Origin: Scleromatobacter humisilvae | Lineage (GTDB): Bacteria > Pseudomonadota > Gammaproteobacteria > Burkholderiales > Burkholderiaceae_C | Assembly (NCBI RefSeq): GCF_023231945.1 | Contig: NZ_JAJLJH010000009.1 | Location: 166,906 to 230,905 of the forward strand | Length of the DNA stretch: 64,000 nt | Reading direction: 5' to 3' | Part shown: positions 26,575 to 34,912 of the stretch, piece after piece | Position numbering within the stretch: the first letter of the stretch is position 1 | Layout of the letters: each line of letters starts with the position of its first letter | The notes under the pieces: model-generated | What the model was told of the DNA's origin: nothing | Database searches by the model: none | The model's input: only the letters and a program-made list of their open reading frames with translations | Program-made: the position numbers and the translations under genes

Positions 26575-27162
26575 ATGGGTTCCGAACTTTCCCCCAAGGC
26601 CGCCGAGATCGCCGCCTGCGCGCGCTCGCTGATCGCGCTGCGCGGCTACAACGGCTTCAGCTACGCCGACATCGCCGAGGCCGTCGGCATCACCAAGGCC
26701 AGCATCCACCACCACTTCCCGAGCAAGGCGGAGTTGGTGCGCAGCGTCGTCGCCGCGTATCGCGCGGAGGCCGCCGCGGGCCTGGCCGAGCTCGCGGCGA
26801 AGGTGCCCGATCCCGCCGCCCGTCTGCAGGCATGGACGCTGTTCTGGCAGGACTGCATCCGCGAACGCACGCTGCCGTTCTGCATCTGCGCAATGCTGGC
26901 CACCGAGATGCCGGCGATCCCCGACGAGGTCGGTGCCGAGGTGCGCGGCCATTTCGACGACCTCTCGCAATGGCTCGCAGCCACGCTGGCGGACGGCAAG
27001 CGCGCCGGCAAGTTCGCGCTGCACGGCACGCCGGCCGTCGAGGCGTCGGGCTTCATGGCGGCGATCCACGGCGCGATGGTCTCGGCCCGCGCCTACGATG
27101 ACCCCGCCGTCTTCACGTCGATCTCGCAAGGGCTCCTGGCGCGCCTGGCGGCGCGTCACTGA
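26575..27162 (+). CDS. TetR-family transcriptional regulator
   Basis: This 195-residue protein has an N-terminal helix-turn-helix (about residues 27-55: YADIAEAVGITKASIHHHF) and a helical ligand domain. The ligand domain includes RTLPFCICAMLATEMPAIPDEV, where two Cys lie three residues apart. That pattern is found in TetR proteins of the class acting on oxidoreductase or efflux genes, and could allow redox or electrophile sensing. It carries its own operator over the promoter and very likely represses itself and the DUF5666 gene downstream. The mRNA seems to be leaderless. Confidence 0.92.
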   Translation: MGSELSPKAAEIAACARSLIALRGYNGFSYADIAEAVGITKASIHHHFPSKAELVRSVVAAYRAEAAAGLAELAAKVPDPAARLQAWTLFWQDCIRERTLPFCICAMLATEMPAIPDEVGAEVRGHFDDLSQWLAATLADGKRAGKFALHGTPAVEASGFMAAIHGAMVSARAYDDPAVFTSISQGLLARLAARH

Positions 27163-27187
27163 GCCCGGCTTTTTTTGCAAGATCGAC

Positions 27188-27201
27188 CTACCAACCAGTA
27201 G
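27188..27201 (+). promoter_or_regulatory. Second copy of the TetR operator
   Basis: CTACCAACCAGTAG matches the reverse complement of 26551-26564 (CTACCAACTAGTAG) at 13 of 14 positions. It stands about 150 bases ahead of the DUF5666 gene at 27349 and 26 bases after tetR, so the same regulator probably controls that gene and perhaps the redox pair behind it. Confidence 0.55.
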
Positions 27202-27348
27202 ATAGCCACACGGCAACAGTCCGATCTTCACGCAACTGCACTGATTCTTTTCACGAAAGCCCGAACGAGGCGCCGCTTTCCGGGCATCCACCTTTCCGAG
27301 CGCCTCAACCCGTTTCGCGGCCGCGTGCCGCCCACCCTGGAGATTCAA

Positions 27349-27972
27349 ATGCGATCGAGCAAGACCTTCCAATTCGCCGCCCTGGCGCTGGCCACTTCAC
27401 TCGCGACGCTCGCCGCGTCGCCCTCGGCGCTCGCCGCCGACGGCGTGCGCGTGCGCGGCACCGTCGTCAGCGTCTCGGCCGACACGCTGCTGGTGAAATC
27501 GCGCGACGGCGACAACGTGTCCGTCAAGCTCAATGCCGGCTGGAAGGCCGGCGGCATCGCCAAGGCGACGCTGGCCGACATCAAGCCCGGCGACTTCGTC
27601 GGCATCGCCTCGCTGCCCAACGCCAAGGGCGGCGACGGTGCGCTGGAGGTGCTGATCTTCCCGCCGTCGATGCGCGGCACCGGCGAGGGCAGCTACGGCT
27701 GGGACCTGAAGCCCAACAGCACGATGACCAACGGCGCGGTGTCGGAGGCGGTGCAGTCCGTCGACGGCACGACCGTCAACGTCGTCTACCACGGCCAGTC
27801 CAAGAAGATCGTCGTCACGCCGGCCACGCCCATCGTCACCTTCGCGCCGGCGGTCAACGCCGACGTCAAGCCGGGCGCCGCGGTGTTCGTGCCGGCCGAT
27901 CGCGCCGACGACGGCAAGCTGAGCACCGGCCGGGTCGTGGTCGGCAAGGACGGCCTCGTCCCGCCGATGTGA
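27349..27972 (+). CDS. Periplasmic DUF5666-like protein
   Basis: This 207-residue protein has a Sec signal peptide (FAALALATSLATLAA, cleavage near ALAAD) and a beta-rich mature part. The mature part contains two related modules (VRGTVVSVSADTLLVKSRDG and VQSVDGTTVNVVYHGQ), as in DUF5666/OB-fold-like periplasmic proteins. The ATG at 27349 is chosen because CTGGAG precedes it and the signal peptide begins there. Its promoter region carries the second TetR operator at 27188. The function is unknown. It may bind a metal or ligand in the periplasm or assist the oxidoreductase pair 74 bases downstream. Confidence 0.8.
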   Translation: MRSSKTFQFAALALATSLATLAASPSALAADGVRVRGTVVSVSADTLLVKSRDGDNVSVKLNAGWKAGGIAKATLADIKPGDFVGIASLPNAKGGDGALEVLIFPPSMRGTGEGSYGWDLKPNSTMTNGAVSEAVQSVDGTTVNVVYHGQSKKIVVTPATPIVTFAPAVNADVKPGAAVFVPADRADDGKLSTGRVVVGKDGLVPPM

Positions 27973-28045
27973 TCCGTGTCAGCCTCGCGGTGTAAGGTTT
28001 GCCTGCGCCGCGCGACCAACGGCAGACACGAACACAAGGCCAGAC

Positions 28046-28912
28046 ATGACCATCGCCAGGATGCCCTCGGGCACCGTCCCTCGCAGCGAGCCCGCGCCGC
28101 GGCAGCTCGTGCCGCGCCATTCGCTGCTGGTGCGCCTGACGCACTGGATCAACGTCTTCTGCTTCTCGCTGCTGCTGATGACGGGCGCGCAGATCTTCAA
28201 CGCGCACCCCCGGCTGTATTGGGGCGAGTACGGCGCGGACAACGACCACGCGTGGCTGTCCCTCGACGCGCTCAACACCAGCACGGGCGTGCGCGGCGTC
28301 ACGCACCTGGGCTCGCTGACCATCGAGACGACCGGGCTGCTCGGCGTCTCGAAGGAGGACGGCAACCCGGCCGCGCGCGGCTTCCCGTCCTGGCTGACGA
28401 TCCCGTCGTACCAGGACCTGGCCGCCGGCCGGCGCTGGCACTTCTTCTTCGCGTGGCTGTTCGCGATCAACGGCGCGGTCTACCTGATCGGTGGACTCGT
28501 GTCGCGGCACTTCAGGCGCGACCTGCTGACGACCAAGGCCGAACTCGCGCCGGCGAATCTCGCGCACGAGATCGTCGACCACGCCAAGCTCAACTTCCCC
28601 AAGGGCGAGGCCGCGCGCCGCTACAACGTGCTGCAGAAGCTGACCTACATGGGCGTCGCGTTCGTGCTGCTGCCGCTGATGGTGCTGACCGGCCTGACGA
28701 TGTCGCCGGGCATGGACTCGGCGTTCCACATCCTGCTGGACATCTTCGGCGGCCGCCCGTCCGCGCGCTCGCTGCACTTCATCTGCGCGTCGCTGCTCGT
28801 CGCGTTCGTCGTCGTGCACGTGGTGATGGTGCTGGTGTCGGGCGTCTGGAACAACCTGCGCTCGATGATCACGGGCAAGTACGCGATCGACGTCGAGGGA
28901 GACGCGCAATGA
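28046..28912 (+). CDS. Cytochrome b561-domain membrane subunit
   Basis: This 288-residue membrane protein has about four main helices: LVRLTHWINVFCFSLLLMTG (about 32-51), RRWHFFFAWLFAINGAVYLIGG, MGVAFVLLPLMVLTGLTMSPG and SLHFICASLLVAFVVVHVVMV. His residues in HWIN, RWHFF, LHFICA and VHVVM are the probable heme b ligands. It resembles the cytochrome subunit of thiosulfate-reductase-type and MsrQ-like systems and would exchange electrons with the quinone pool. The stop overlaps the start of the molybdopterin subunit (ATGA), so the two form one unit. Confidence 0.9.
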   Translation: MTIARMPSGTVPRSEPAPRQLVPRHSLLVRLTHWINVFCFSLLLMTGAQIFNAHPRLYWGEYGADNDHAWLSLDALNTSTGVRGVTHLGSLTIETTGLLGVSKEDGNPAARGFPSWLTIPSYQDLAAGRRWHFFFAWLFAINGAVYLIGGLVSRHFRRDLLTTKAELAPANLAHEIVDHAKLNFPKGEAARRYNVLQKLTYMGVAFVLLPLMVLTGLTMSPGMDSAFHILLDIFGGRPSARSLHFICASLLVAFVVVHVVMVLVSGVWNNLRSMITGKYAIDVEGDAQ

Positions 28913-29718
28913 ACCCGAACGTCAAGTTCAAGGCGGACCGGATGACGCCGTTCCAGGCGCGCCGCAAGTGGCTGACGGCCTTCGCCGCCGGCGCCGGATC
29001 GCTGGCGCTCGCCGGCTGCGACCGCGCCGTCAACAACCCGCGCATCGACGCGACGCTGCGCAGCGCCGAGAAGCTCACGCTGGCGAGCCAGCGGCTGATC
29101 CTCGAGCACCAGCCGCTCGCCAAGGAATACGGCGAGCGCGACCTGTCGCCGGTGTTCCGTTCCAACGGCACCTCGATGCCGCAGAGCAAGGAATACGCGC
29201 GCCTGCTGCAGGGCCAGTTCGTCGACTGGCGGCTGCAGGTCGACGGCCTGGTGCAGCGTCCGCAGTCGCTCTCGCTGGCCCAGCTGAAGGCGATGCGCAA
29301 TCGCACGCAGATCACGCGCCACGACTGCGTCGAGGGCTGGAGCGCGATCGGCAAGTGGCAGGGCGTGCCGCTGTCGCAGGTGCTCGACCTGGCCGGCCTG
29401 AAGCCGGGCGCGCGTTACGTGATCTTCCATTGCGCCGACAACCTCGGCGAAACGGCCGACGACAGCGGCCTCTACTACGAGAGCATCGACCTGCTCGACG
29501 CCTACCACCCGCAGACCCTCCTCGCCTACGGCATGAACGGCAAGGACCTGCCCGTCGCGCACGGCGCGCCGCTGCGCCTGCGCATCGAGCGCCAGCTCGG
29601 CTACAAGCAGGCCAAGTACGTCAACCGCATCGAGGTTGCCGACGCCTACTCGCACCTGAACGGCGGCAAGGGCGGCTTCTGGGAGGATCGCGGCTACGAG
29701 TGGTACGCGGGGATCTGA
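28909..29718 (+). CDS. Molybdopterin-dependent oxidoreductase (sulfite oxidase/YedY-type)
   Basis: This 269-residue protein is a catalytic subunit of the oxidoreductase molybdopterin-binding family. The N-terminus has both a Tat-like ARRKWLTAF motif (about residues 18-26) and a lipobox (LALAGC, Cys at about 38). It is therefore probably exported folded and lipid-anchored on the periplasmic side. HDCVEGWSAIGKWQGVPL (about 140-157) carries the Cys that binds molybdenum. GMNGKDLPVAHGAPLRL is the family's conserved C-terminal element. Electrons would pass to the cytochrome b encoded just upstream. The substrate is not evident; an MsrP-like role in repairing oxidised proteins or S/N-oxide reduction is possible. 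Confidence 0.9.
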   Translation: MNPNVKFKADRMTPFQARRKWLTAFAAGAGSLALAGCDRAVNNPRIDATLRSAEKLTLASQRLILEHQPLAKEYGERDLSPVFRSNGTSMPQSKEYARLLQGQFVDWRLQVDGLVQRPQSLSLAQLKAMRNRTQITRHDCVEGWSAIGKWQGVPLSQVLDLAGLKPGARYVIFHCADNLGETADDSGLYYESIDLLDAYHPQTLLAYGMNGKDLPVAHGAPLRLRIERQLGYKQAKYVNRIEVADAYSHLNGGKGGFWEDRGYEWYAGI

Positions 29719-29772
29719 GCGACCTCGGCGAACATCGGGTACGCTTGCAGCGCCCTACGCGTGGAGCCCGAC

Positions 29773-30210
29773 ATGACCGCCTCCGACCAGCCTGTCCGCC
29801 AGGCACTCGCCGCCTACCAGGCCGCCGTCCTCGCCAAGGACGTCGACGCCTTCGTCGCGATCTACGCCGACGACGCGCGCATCTTCGAGCTGTGGGGCAC
29901 GTGGGAACACGACATCGCCTCCTGGCGCGAGATGGCCCAGGGGTGGTTCGCGTTCCTCGGCGACCAGCGCTCGGTCGTCGAGGCGCACGACGTGCGCACG
30001 CAGGTCTCGGGCGACATGGCGCTGCTGACCGCCTCGTTGACCTATCACGCGGTCGACGCGGCCGGCCAGGAACTGCGCTCGCTCGACAACCGCCTCAGCT
30101 GGGTGCTGCGCGAGCGCGGCGGCCGCTGGCTGGTGGTGCACGAGCACACCTCGGTGCCGCTCGCGCACGACGGCGGCAAGGGCATCCTCAAACGGCCGGC
30201 CACGGCGTGA
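29773..30210 (+). CDS. SnoaL-like / NTF2-fold protein
   Basis: This 145-residue single-domain protein has the cone-shaped NTF2-like pattern: an N-terminal helix pair (VRQALAAYQAAVLAKDVDAFVAIYADDARIF, quoted in part), then strands with WVLRERGGRWLVVHEHTSVP at the end. Family members act as ketosteroid-isomerase-type enzymes or polyketide cyclases, or are uncharacterised. The ATG at 29773 has a GGAG 6 bases upstream; a GTG at 29761 is possible. The last 23 bases overlap the convergent thioesterase gene. No partner is evident. Confidence 0.85.
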   Translation: MTASDQPVRQALAAYQAAVLAKDVDAFVAIYADDARIFELWGTWEHDIASWREMAQGWFAFLGDQRSVVEAHDVRTQVSGDMALLTASLTYHAVDAAGQELRSLDNRLSWVLRERGGRWLVVHEHTSVPLAHDGGKGILKRPATA

Positions 30211-30649
30211 CCGCCCGCCCGTAGGTCTCGGCGAACTCCGGGATCATGCGCCGCACCTTGCCGCTGGCGATCTCGACGCAGACGAAGTGCGTCGCGCCGC
30301 GGAACAGCGTCGCGCCGTCGGACTCGCGCACGAACTGGTAGCGCCGATGGGTCGACAGCCGGTCGAGCCCGACGATCCACGTCGCCAGCAGCACGCGGTC
30401 GCCCAGCAGCGCGGGCGCGACGTAGTCCAGCTCGTGGCGCTTGACCACCATGCCGTGCCCCAGGCGCGTGTAGTCCTCCTGGCGCATGCCCAGCGAGTCG
30501 GAATGCGACCAGGCGACGTTCTCCAGCCACTGCAGGTAGTGCACGTTGTTGACGTGCTGCATCAGGTCGATGTGCGCGGTGGTGACGTCCACGGCCAGCA
30601 CGTGCGGATGCGGCGCGTCCCACGCCGGCCGATTCGAAGGGTCGCTCAT
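30188..30649 (-). CDS. Acyl-CoA thioesterase (hotdog fold, YbgC/FadM type)
   Basis: This 153-residue protein has a hotdog-fold core. VTTAHIDLMQHVNNVHYLQWLENV (quoted in part) places the catalytic Asp/His-containing helix after the first strand, as in 4-hydroxybenzoyl-CoA thioesterase relatives. GHGMVVKRHELDYVAPALLGDRV forms the next strands. The enzyme hydrolyses acyl-CoA thioesters in the cytoplasm. The C-terminal codons overlap the convergent NTF2-like gene by 23 bases. A possible small gene ends 9 bases upstream on the same strand. Confidence 0.9.
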   Translation of the reverse strand: MSDPSNRPAWDAPHPHVLAVDVTTAHIDLMQHVNNVHYLQWLENVAWSHSDSLGMRQEDYTRLGHGMVVKRHELDYVAPALLGDRVLLATWIVGLDRLSTHRRYQFVRESDGATLFRGATHFVCVEIASGKVRRMIPEFAETYGRAVTPWPAV

Positions 30650-30658
30650 CCAGCCAGT

Positions 30659-31060
30659 TTATCGGCCCTGTCGCCCGCGCTGCGGGTCGCTGCCGACGAG
30701 CGGCGCGGCCTTCGGCGGAAAGACGGCCACGAGGTGTTGCTGGCCAAGCCCGGAAAGCACTGGGCCGATGGCGGCTGCCTGCACCTCGGGCAGATGGCAG
30801 TCGTCGATGCCAAGGTGCTGGAACAGCCCGTGGCCAACGCCGTGGCGCACGTGAAGACGACGCACGGCGAGGCTCGCTGCGCGAGACTCGTGCGACAATC
30901 TGCCTTCGACAACCGCGAAAAACGGCGCACTCTCCAGGCTGCCGCGCACACGCCGCTTCGCATCTCCCGCGAAGCCGGCCAGCGTTTCCCCCGACTCCCG
31001 TCGGACCTCTTCGAACTGCCGCGCATCGCCGTGCAGTTCGCGGACATCGGAACGCGCCAT
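30659..31060 (-). CDS. Possible 133-residue hypothetical protein (uncertain)
   Basis: This stretch of about 400 bases has no recognised gene. The best candidate reads leftward from an ATG at 31060 to a TAA at 30659, giving a 133-residue soluble protein with no known domain. It contains [17 protein letters not shown] and [17 protein letters not shown]. It ends just before the thioesterase start and would be its operon partner. Two things count against it. Its ATG shares the palindrome CATG with the start of the divergent FAD gene, leaving no room for promoters. The opposite strand in the same codon register also shows very high third-position GC in the first 200 bases. It may be a decayed gene. 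Confidence 0.35.
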   Translation of the reverse strand: MARSDVRELHGDARQFEEVRRESGETLAGFAGDAKRRVRGSLESAPFFAVVEGRLSHESRAASLAVRRLHVRHGVGHGLFQHLGIDDCHLPEVQAAAIGPVLSGLGQQHLVAVFPPKAAPLVGSDPQRGRQGR

Positions 31061-32255
31061 GACCTCCTCCCATCCTTCTCCCGTCGCCGGGAAGCCCCGC
31101 ATCGCCATCGTCGGTGCCGGCCTCGGCGGGCTGACGCTCGCACGCGTGCTGCATGTCAACGGCATCGCCGCGACGATCCTCGAAGCCGAGGCCTCGCCCG
31201 ACGCGCGCGCGCAGGGCGGCCTGCTGGACATCCACGACGACACCGGACAGCTCGGGTTGAAGGCCGCCCGCCTGCACGACCAGTTCCTCGCGCTCGCGCT
31301 TCCAGGCGAGGATGCCAAGCGAGTCGTCGACCGGCACGGCAGCGTGCTGCTCGACAAGCCTGGATCGGGCAACCCGGCCCGGCCCGAGGTCGATCGCGGC
31401 GCGCTGCGTCGCCTGTTGATGGCCTCGCTGCCCGCCGGCACCATCCGATGGGGCTGCAAGCTCGCGCGCGCCAGGCGGCTCGCCGACGGGCAGCACCGGT
31501 TGACCTTCGCCGACGGCTCGGAGACGACCACGGACCTGCTGGTCGGCGCCGACGGGGCCTGGTCGCGGGTGCGTCCGCTCCTGTCCGGCGCGACGCCTTC
31601 CTACGTCGGCACGCTATTCGTCGAGAACACGCTGATCGACGGCGATCGGCGATACAGCGCCAGCGCGGCGGCGATCGGCAGCGGCACGCTGATGGCGGTC
31701 GAGCCGGGCCAGGGCATCCTGTCGCATCGCTACGCCGACGGCACCCTGCACACCTACGTCGCGCTGAACAAGGCGGAAGACTGGATCGCCGCCATCGACT
31801 TCGGCCAGCCGGCGGCCGCCCTGCGTCGACTGGCCGACGAATTCCAGGGGTGGGCGCCCGCGCTCCGCGCGCTGGTCACCGACAGCGACACGGTCCCCGT
31901 CGTCAGGCTCATCCATGCGCTGCCGGTCGACCATCGGTGGAGTCGCGTCGCGGGCGCCACGCTGGTCGGGGACGCGGCGCACCTGATGTCGCCGTTCGCC
32001 GGCGAGGGCGCCAATCTCGCGATCCAGGACGGCGCCGAACTGGGCCTGGCCTTGCGCGACCATCCCGGCGACATCGAGGCCGCGCTGGCCGCCTACGAGC
32101 AGGCGATGTTTCGGCGCAGCGCGCGCGTCGCCGAGCAGACGGCGCGCAACCATCAGCGCTTCTTCGGCGCCGATGCGCCGCGCAGCGTGGCGGCGCTGTT
32201 CGCCGGGCACCAGGCTCGGGCCCGAAGCGCTACGGCGCCGCGCCCGCTTCCTTGA
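31059..32255 (+). CDS. FAD-dependent monooxygenase (TetX/PHBH-like)
   Basis: This 398-residue flavoprotein has [18 protein letters not shown] at about residues 14-31 (FAD loop), the DG motif as [14 protein letters not shown] (about 160-173), and [22 protein letters not shown] (about 305-325, second FAD-ribose motif). [14 protein letters not shown] follows the TetX/MabTetX pattern. Such enzymes hydroxylate aromatic or polyketide substrates with NAD(P)H and O2, and some inactivate tetracyclines. Nothing here shows the substrate. The end overlaps the convergent HEXXH gene by 26 bases. Confidence 0.9.
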   Translation: MTSSHPSPVAGKPRIAIVGAGLGGLTLARVLHVNGIAATILEAEASPDARAQGGLLDIHDDTGQLGLKAARLHDQFLALALPGEDAKRVVDRHGSVLLDKPGSGNPARPEVDRGALRRLLMASLPAGTIRWGCKLARARRLADGQHRLTFADGSETTTDLLVGADGAWSRVRPLLSGATPSYVGTLFVENTLIDGDRRYSASAAAIGSGTLMAVEPGQGILSHRYADGTLHTYVALNKAEDWIAAIDFGQPAAALRRLADEFQGWAPALRALVTDSDTVPVVRLIHALPVDHRWSRVAGATLVGDAAHLMSPFAGEGANLAIQDGAELGLALRDHPGDIEAALAAYEQAMFRRSARVAEQTARNHQRFFGADAPRSVAALFAGHQARARSATAPRPLP

Positions 32256-33546
32256 CGACGAAGTCGCCCGCGCGCCCGCCCGGCGCCACGCTCCAGCCCT
32301 TGTTCAACGTCAGGTGCCAGCCCGGACCCTGCGCGCGATCGGCCGAGGTGCCGGCCGCAACGGCGGCCACCGACATCTGCTTGTCCAGCAACGCGCCCTG
32401 CTCCACCGACAGCACGCCCCAGTCGGCGCTCAGCGTCATCGTCGGATAGACGACACCCGCCGCGCCCAGCGCCTCCAGCGTCGTCGGGTTGAACTGGTAG
32501 CTCGCGTGGTGCCCGGCCAGCGGCAGGCGCAGCACCGGCCCGTCGACCAGCCTCGCCTTCAGCTCGGCCAGGTGCGCCTGCCTGGCCTGGTCGCGCGCGA
32601 GCTCGCGCGGGCGCAGCGTGTCGTCGTAGTCGGCCTCGCGCGCCTTCGCGCTGGCGGCCGGCGGCTCGGGCAGCTTCAGTGCGGACTGCAGCATCTCGTC
32701 GAGGCCGGATGGGTTGCCGGCCTTCATCGCGGCGGCCAGCTTGTCGCGCCAGGCAGGGTCGGCCTGATCGAGCAGCAGGCCCCACGCCGGCCCGGTGGCG
32801 TAGGCGAACGAGCGCACGAAGGTCGGCACCATGATGAAGGTCTCGAGGTCGCGCAACGCATAGGCGGTGCGCTCGGCGGATGTCGGCAGCCCGACGCGCA
32901 CGCCGGTGTATTCGGCCACGCCCTCGTTGAGCTCGAGAGCGCGCTCCTCGGCGCGGGCGTCGGGAAAGAGGCGGTAGCGCTCGTGGCGGAACAGCAGCGC
33001 GTCCGAGATCGCGTCGCGGCGCGCGCCCGCGTCCGGCGCGGTGAGCGCGCGTGCCAGCGCGTGCCATTCGAGCTGCAGCAGGATGCGGCCGTCCAGCGTG
33101 TCCAGGTGCAGGTTGCCGCCGTCGCGCTGCACCATGCCCAGCTCGAGCTGCGCGCGATGGAACAGCTCGTGCGACAGCGTCACGTGGCGATGGGCGACGT
33201 CGTCGGGCAGCGGCCAGAGCAGCTCCGTCCAGCGCCTGCCTTCCCACTCGATGGGCGTGTTGGCGATGACCAGGTCCGGCGGCAGCATGCCGGCGAACAC
33301 GGGCCCCAGTGGCTTGAGCGTGCCTTGCGGGTCGGGCTGGTTGGCGACGGCCGTGTTGTCCGTCCAGTCGACCAGCAGGATGGGCCCGCACAGCGAGTGG
33401 TGCCACAGCGCGCCGCCGTCTTGGCCGCACAGCTGCGCGGCCTCGCGGAACAGGGCCTGCGCCCGGACGGGATCGACCGCGGCGGCGGCCGGCGCCGTCG
33501 CCAGCGCGGCCACCAGGGCCAGCAACACGGGAGCGCGCAAGGACAT
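32230..33546 (-). CDS. Secreted putative zinc metallopeptidase (HEXXH)
   Basis: This 438-residue protein has a signal peptide ([20 protein letters not shown], cleavage near AAAVD). HELFH at residues 126-130 is an HEXXH zinc motif. NEGVAEYTG, with Glu208 and Glu212, lies about 78 residues later, in the position of the third zinc ligand of gluzincin-type peptidases. The rest is unrecognised. A large C-terminal half with [23 protein letters not shown] may be a beta-sandwich. It is therefore likely a periplasmic or secreted metallopeptidase of an undescribed or DUF family. The 3' end overlaps the FAD monooxygenase gene. Confidence 0.8.
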   Translation of the reverse strand: MSLRAPVLLALVAALATAPAAAAVDPVRAQALFREAAQLCGQDGGALWHHSLCGPILLVDWTDNTAVANQPDPQGTLKPLGPVFAGMLPPDLVIANTPIEWEGRRWTELLWPLPDDVAHRHVTLSHELFHRAQLELGMVQRDGGNLHLDTLDGRILLQLEWHALARALTAPDAGARRDAISDALLFRHERYRLFPDARAEERALELNEGVAEYTGVRVGLPTSAERTAYALRDLETFIMVPTFVRSFAYATGPAWGLLLDQADPAWRDKLAAAMKAGNPSGLDEMLQSALKLPEPPAASAKAREADYDDTLRPRELARDQARQAHLAELKARLVDGPVLRLPLAGHHASYQFNPTTLEALGAAGVVYPTMTLSADWGVLSVEQGALLDKQMSVAAVAAGTSADRAQGPGWHLTLNKGWSVAPGGRAGDFVVKEAGAAP

Positions 33547-33660
33547 CGATCACCTCTGCGAAAGCCAGTGGACGGCGCATTGTGCGCGAGCCGGCGTCCG
33601 GTAAGGCCGTGGAAAGCACGCACGCGCGAGCATGGGCGCCTGAACTCCCGCGATACCCCG

Positions 33661-34854
33661 ATGTCCAACGTCCTGTTCCTCGCGTCGCCGTCGCACGGCC
33701 ACGTCAACCCCACCCTCGGCCTCGTCGATGCGCTGGTCCGGCGCGGCGAGCGCGTCACCTACTTCGCGTCCGAGCCGTTCCGCGAGCGCGTCGAGGCCAC
33801 CGGCGCCACGTTCAAGGCCTACGCGCACGACCTCGACCTGTTCAAGGGCCCGCCCGCGCCGGGCCAGCGCTCGGCGATGCTGGACGTGTTCGCGCGCGGC
33901 GCCGACTCGATCGCCGACGTCTTCGCGCAGACCCAGTACCGCCGCTTCGACTACCTCGTGCACTCCGCGCCGTTCCCGTTCGCCAGGCCGGTCGCGCGGC
34001 TGCTGGAACTGCCGACCGTCGCTTCGCACGCCGTGTTCGCCGGCCTGCAGCCGTTCTTCGAGCGCGACAAGCCGTCCGCGCACCCGATGCTCGCGCCGAA
34101 CCCCGAGCGCGACGCGGTCATGGCGCGCGCCGCGTCCGACATCGGCCGGCGCTTCGGCATCGCGCTGTCCACCGACTTCCGCGACTGGATCTTCAACCCG
34201 GGCGACCTCAACCTCGTCTACACCTCGCGCCTGTTCGCAGGCGAGCTGCCGTACTTCGACGACTCGACCCGCTTCGTCGGTCCGCCGGTGCACGCACGCC
34301 AGGAGACGCACGACTTCCCGCTCGAGCGCATCGAAGGCAAGCGGGTGCTCTACATCTCGCTGGGCACCGTGTTCGGCGACCGCAGCCCCGCGCTCTACGA
34401 CGCCTTCATCCCGGCGTTCGCGCGCTGGGACGGCGTCGTCGTGATGGCGGCCTGCGGCGTCGACACCGCCCGCTGGCGCCTGCCCGCCAACTTCATCGTG
34501 CGGCCGTACGTGCCGCAAGGCGAGATCCTCAAGCACGCCAGCGCCGCGATCACGCACGCCGGCATGAACAGCATCAGCGACCTCCTCGCCGCCGAGGTGC
34601 CCTTCGTCTGCCTGCCGATGGGCGCCGACCAGCCCGCGCTCGCGTCACGCGCGCGCGAGCTGGGCGCGACGCTGGTGCTCGATCACGCGACGGCGACCGC
34701 CGGGCAGCTCGCGGACGCCGTCGAGCGCGTGACGACGGAGCCATCGTTCCGCGAGGCGATCCACGTCATCGCCGAATCCTTCCGGGCGGCGGGCGGCTAT
34801 CCGCGGGCGGCGGACGAGGTGTTCGCGTTCAAGAAGGCGCGCGGGATCGCGTGA
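33661..34854 (+). CDS. Glycosyltransferase, MGT/UGT family (GT1)
   Basis: This 397-residue GT-B enzyme is of the macrolide-glycosyltransferase type. The N-terminal acceptor domain starts MSNVLFLASPSHGHVNPTLG, with the conserved His of GT1 enzymes at about 13-15. The C-terminal donor domain has VLYISLGTVFGD and the nucleotide-sugar motif ITHAGMNSISDLLAAEVP (about 299-316) followed by LPMGADQPALASRARELG. It attaches a sugar from a UDP-type donor to a small hydrophobic acceptor. It stands alone, 115 bases from a divergent gene; the acceptor is unknown, and detoxification is a frequent role in this family. Confidence 0.9.
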   Translation: MSNVLFLASPSHGHVNPTLGLVDALVRRGERVTYFASEPFRERVEATGATFKAYAHDLDLFKGPPAPGQRSAMLDVFARGADSIADVFAQTQYRRFDYLVHSAPFPFARPVARLLELPTVASHAVFAGLQPFFERDKPSAHPMLAPNPERDAVMARAASDIGRRFGIALSTDFRDWIFNPGDLNLVYTSRLFAGELPYFDDSTRFVGPPVHARQETHDFPLERIEGKRVLYISLGTVFGDRSPALYDAFIPAFARWDGVVVMAACGVDTARWRLPANFIVRPYVPQGEILKHASAAITHAGMNSISDLLAAEVPFVCLPMGADQPALASRARELGATLVLDHATATAGQLADAVERVTTEPSFREAIHVIAESFRAAGGYPRAADEVFAFKKARGIA

Positions 34855-34912
34855 GGCGCACGGCAACCCGGGTTCAGTGGAGAATCGCAGCCTGCAACTC
34901 TGCGCCCCGCCC

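Noticed and set aside
30287..31058. Plus-strand open frame with strong third-position GC
   Set aside because: It runs into the FAD monooxygenase without a stop and has no start with a ribosome-binding site. It is treated as possible decay, not a gene.
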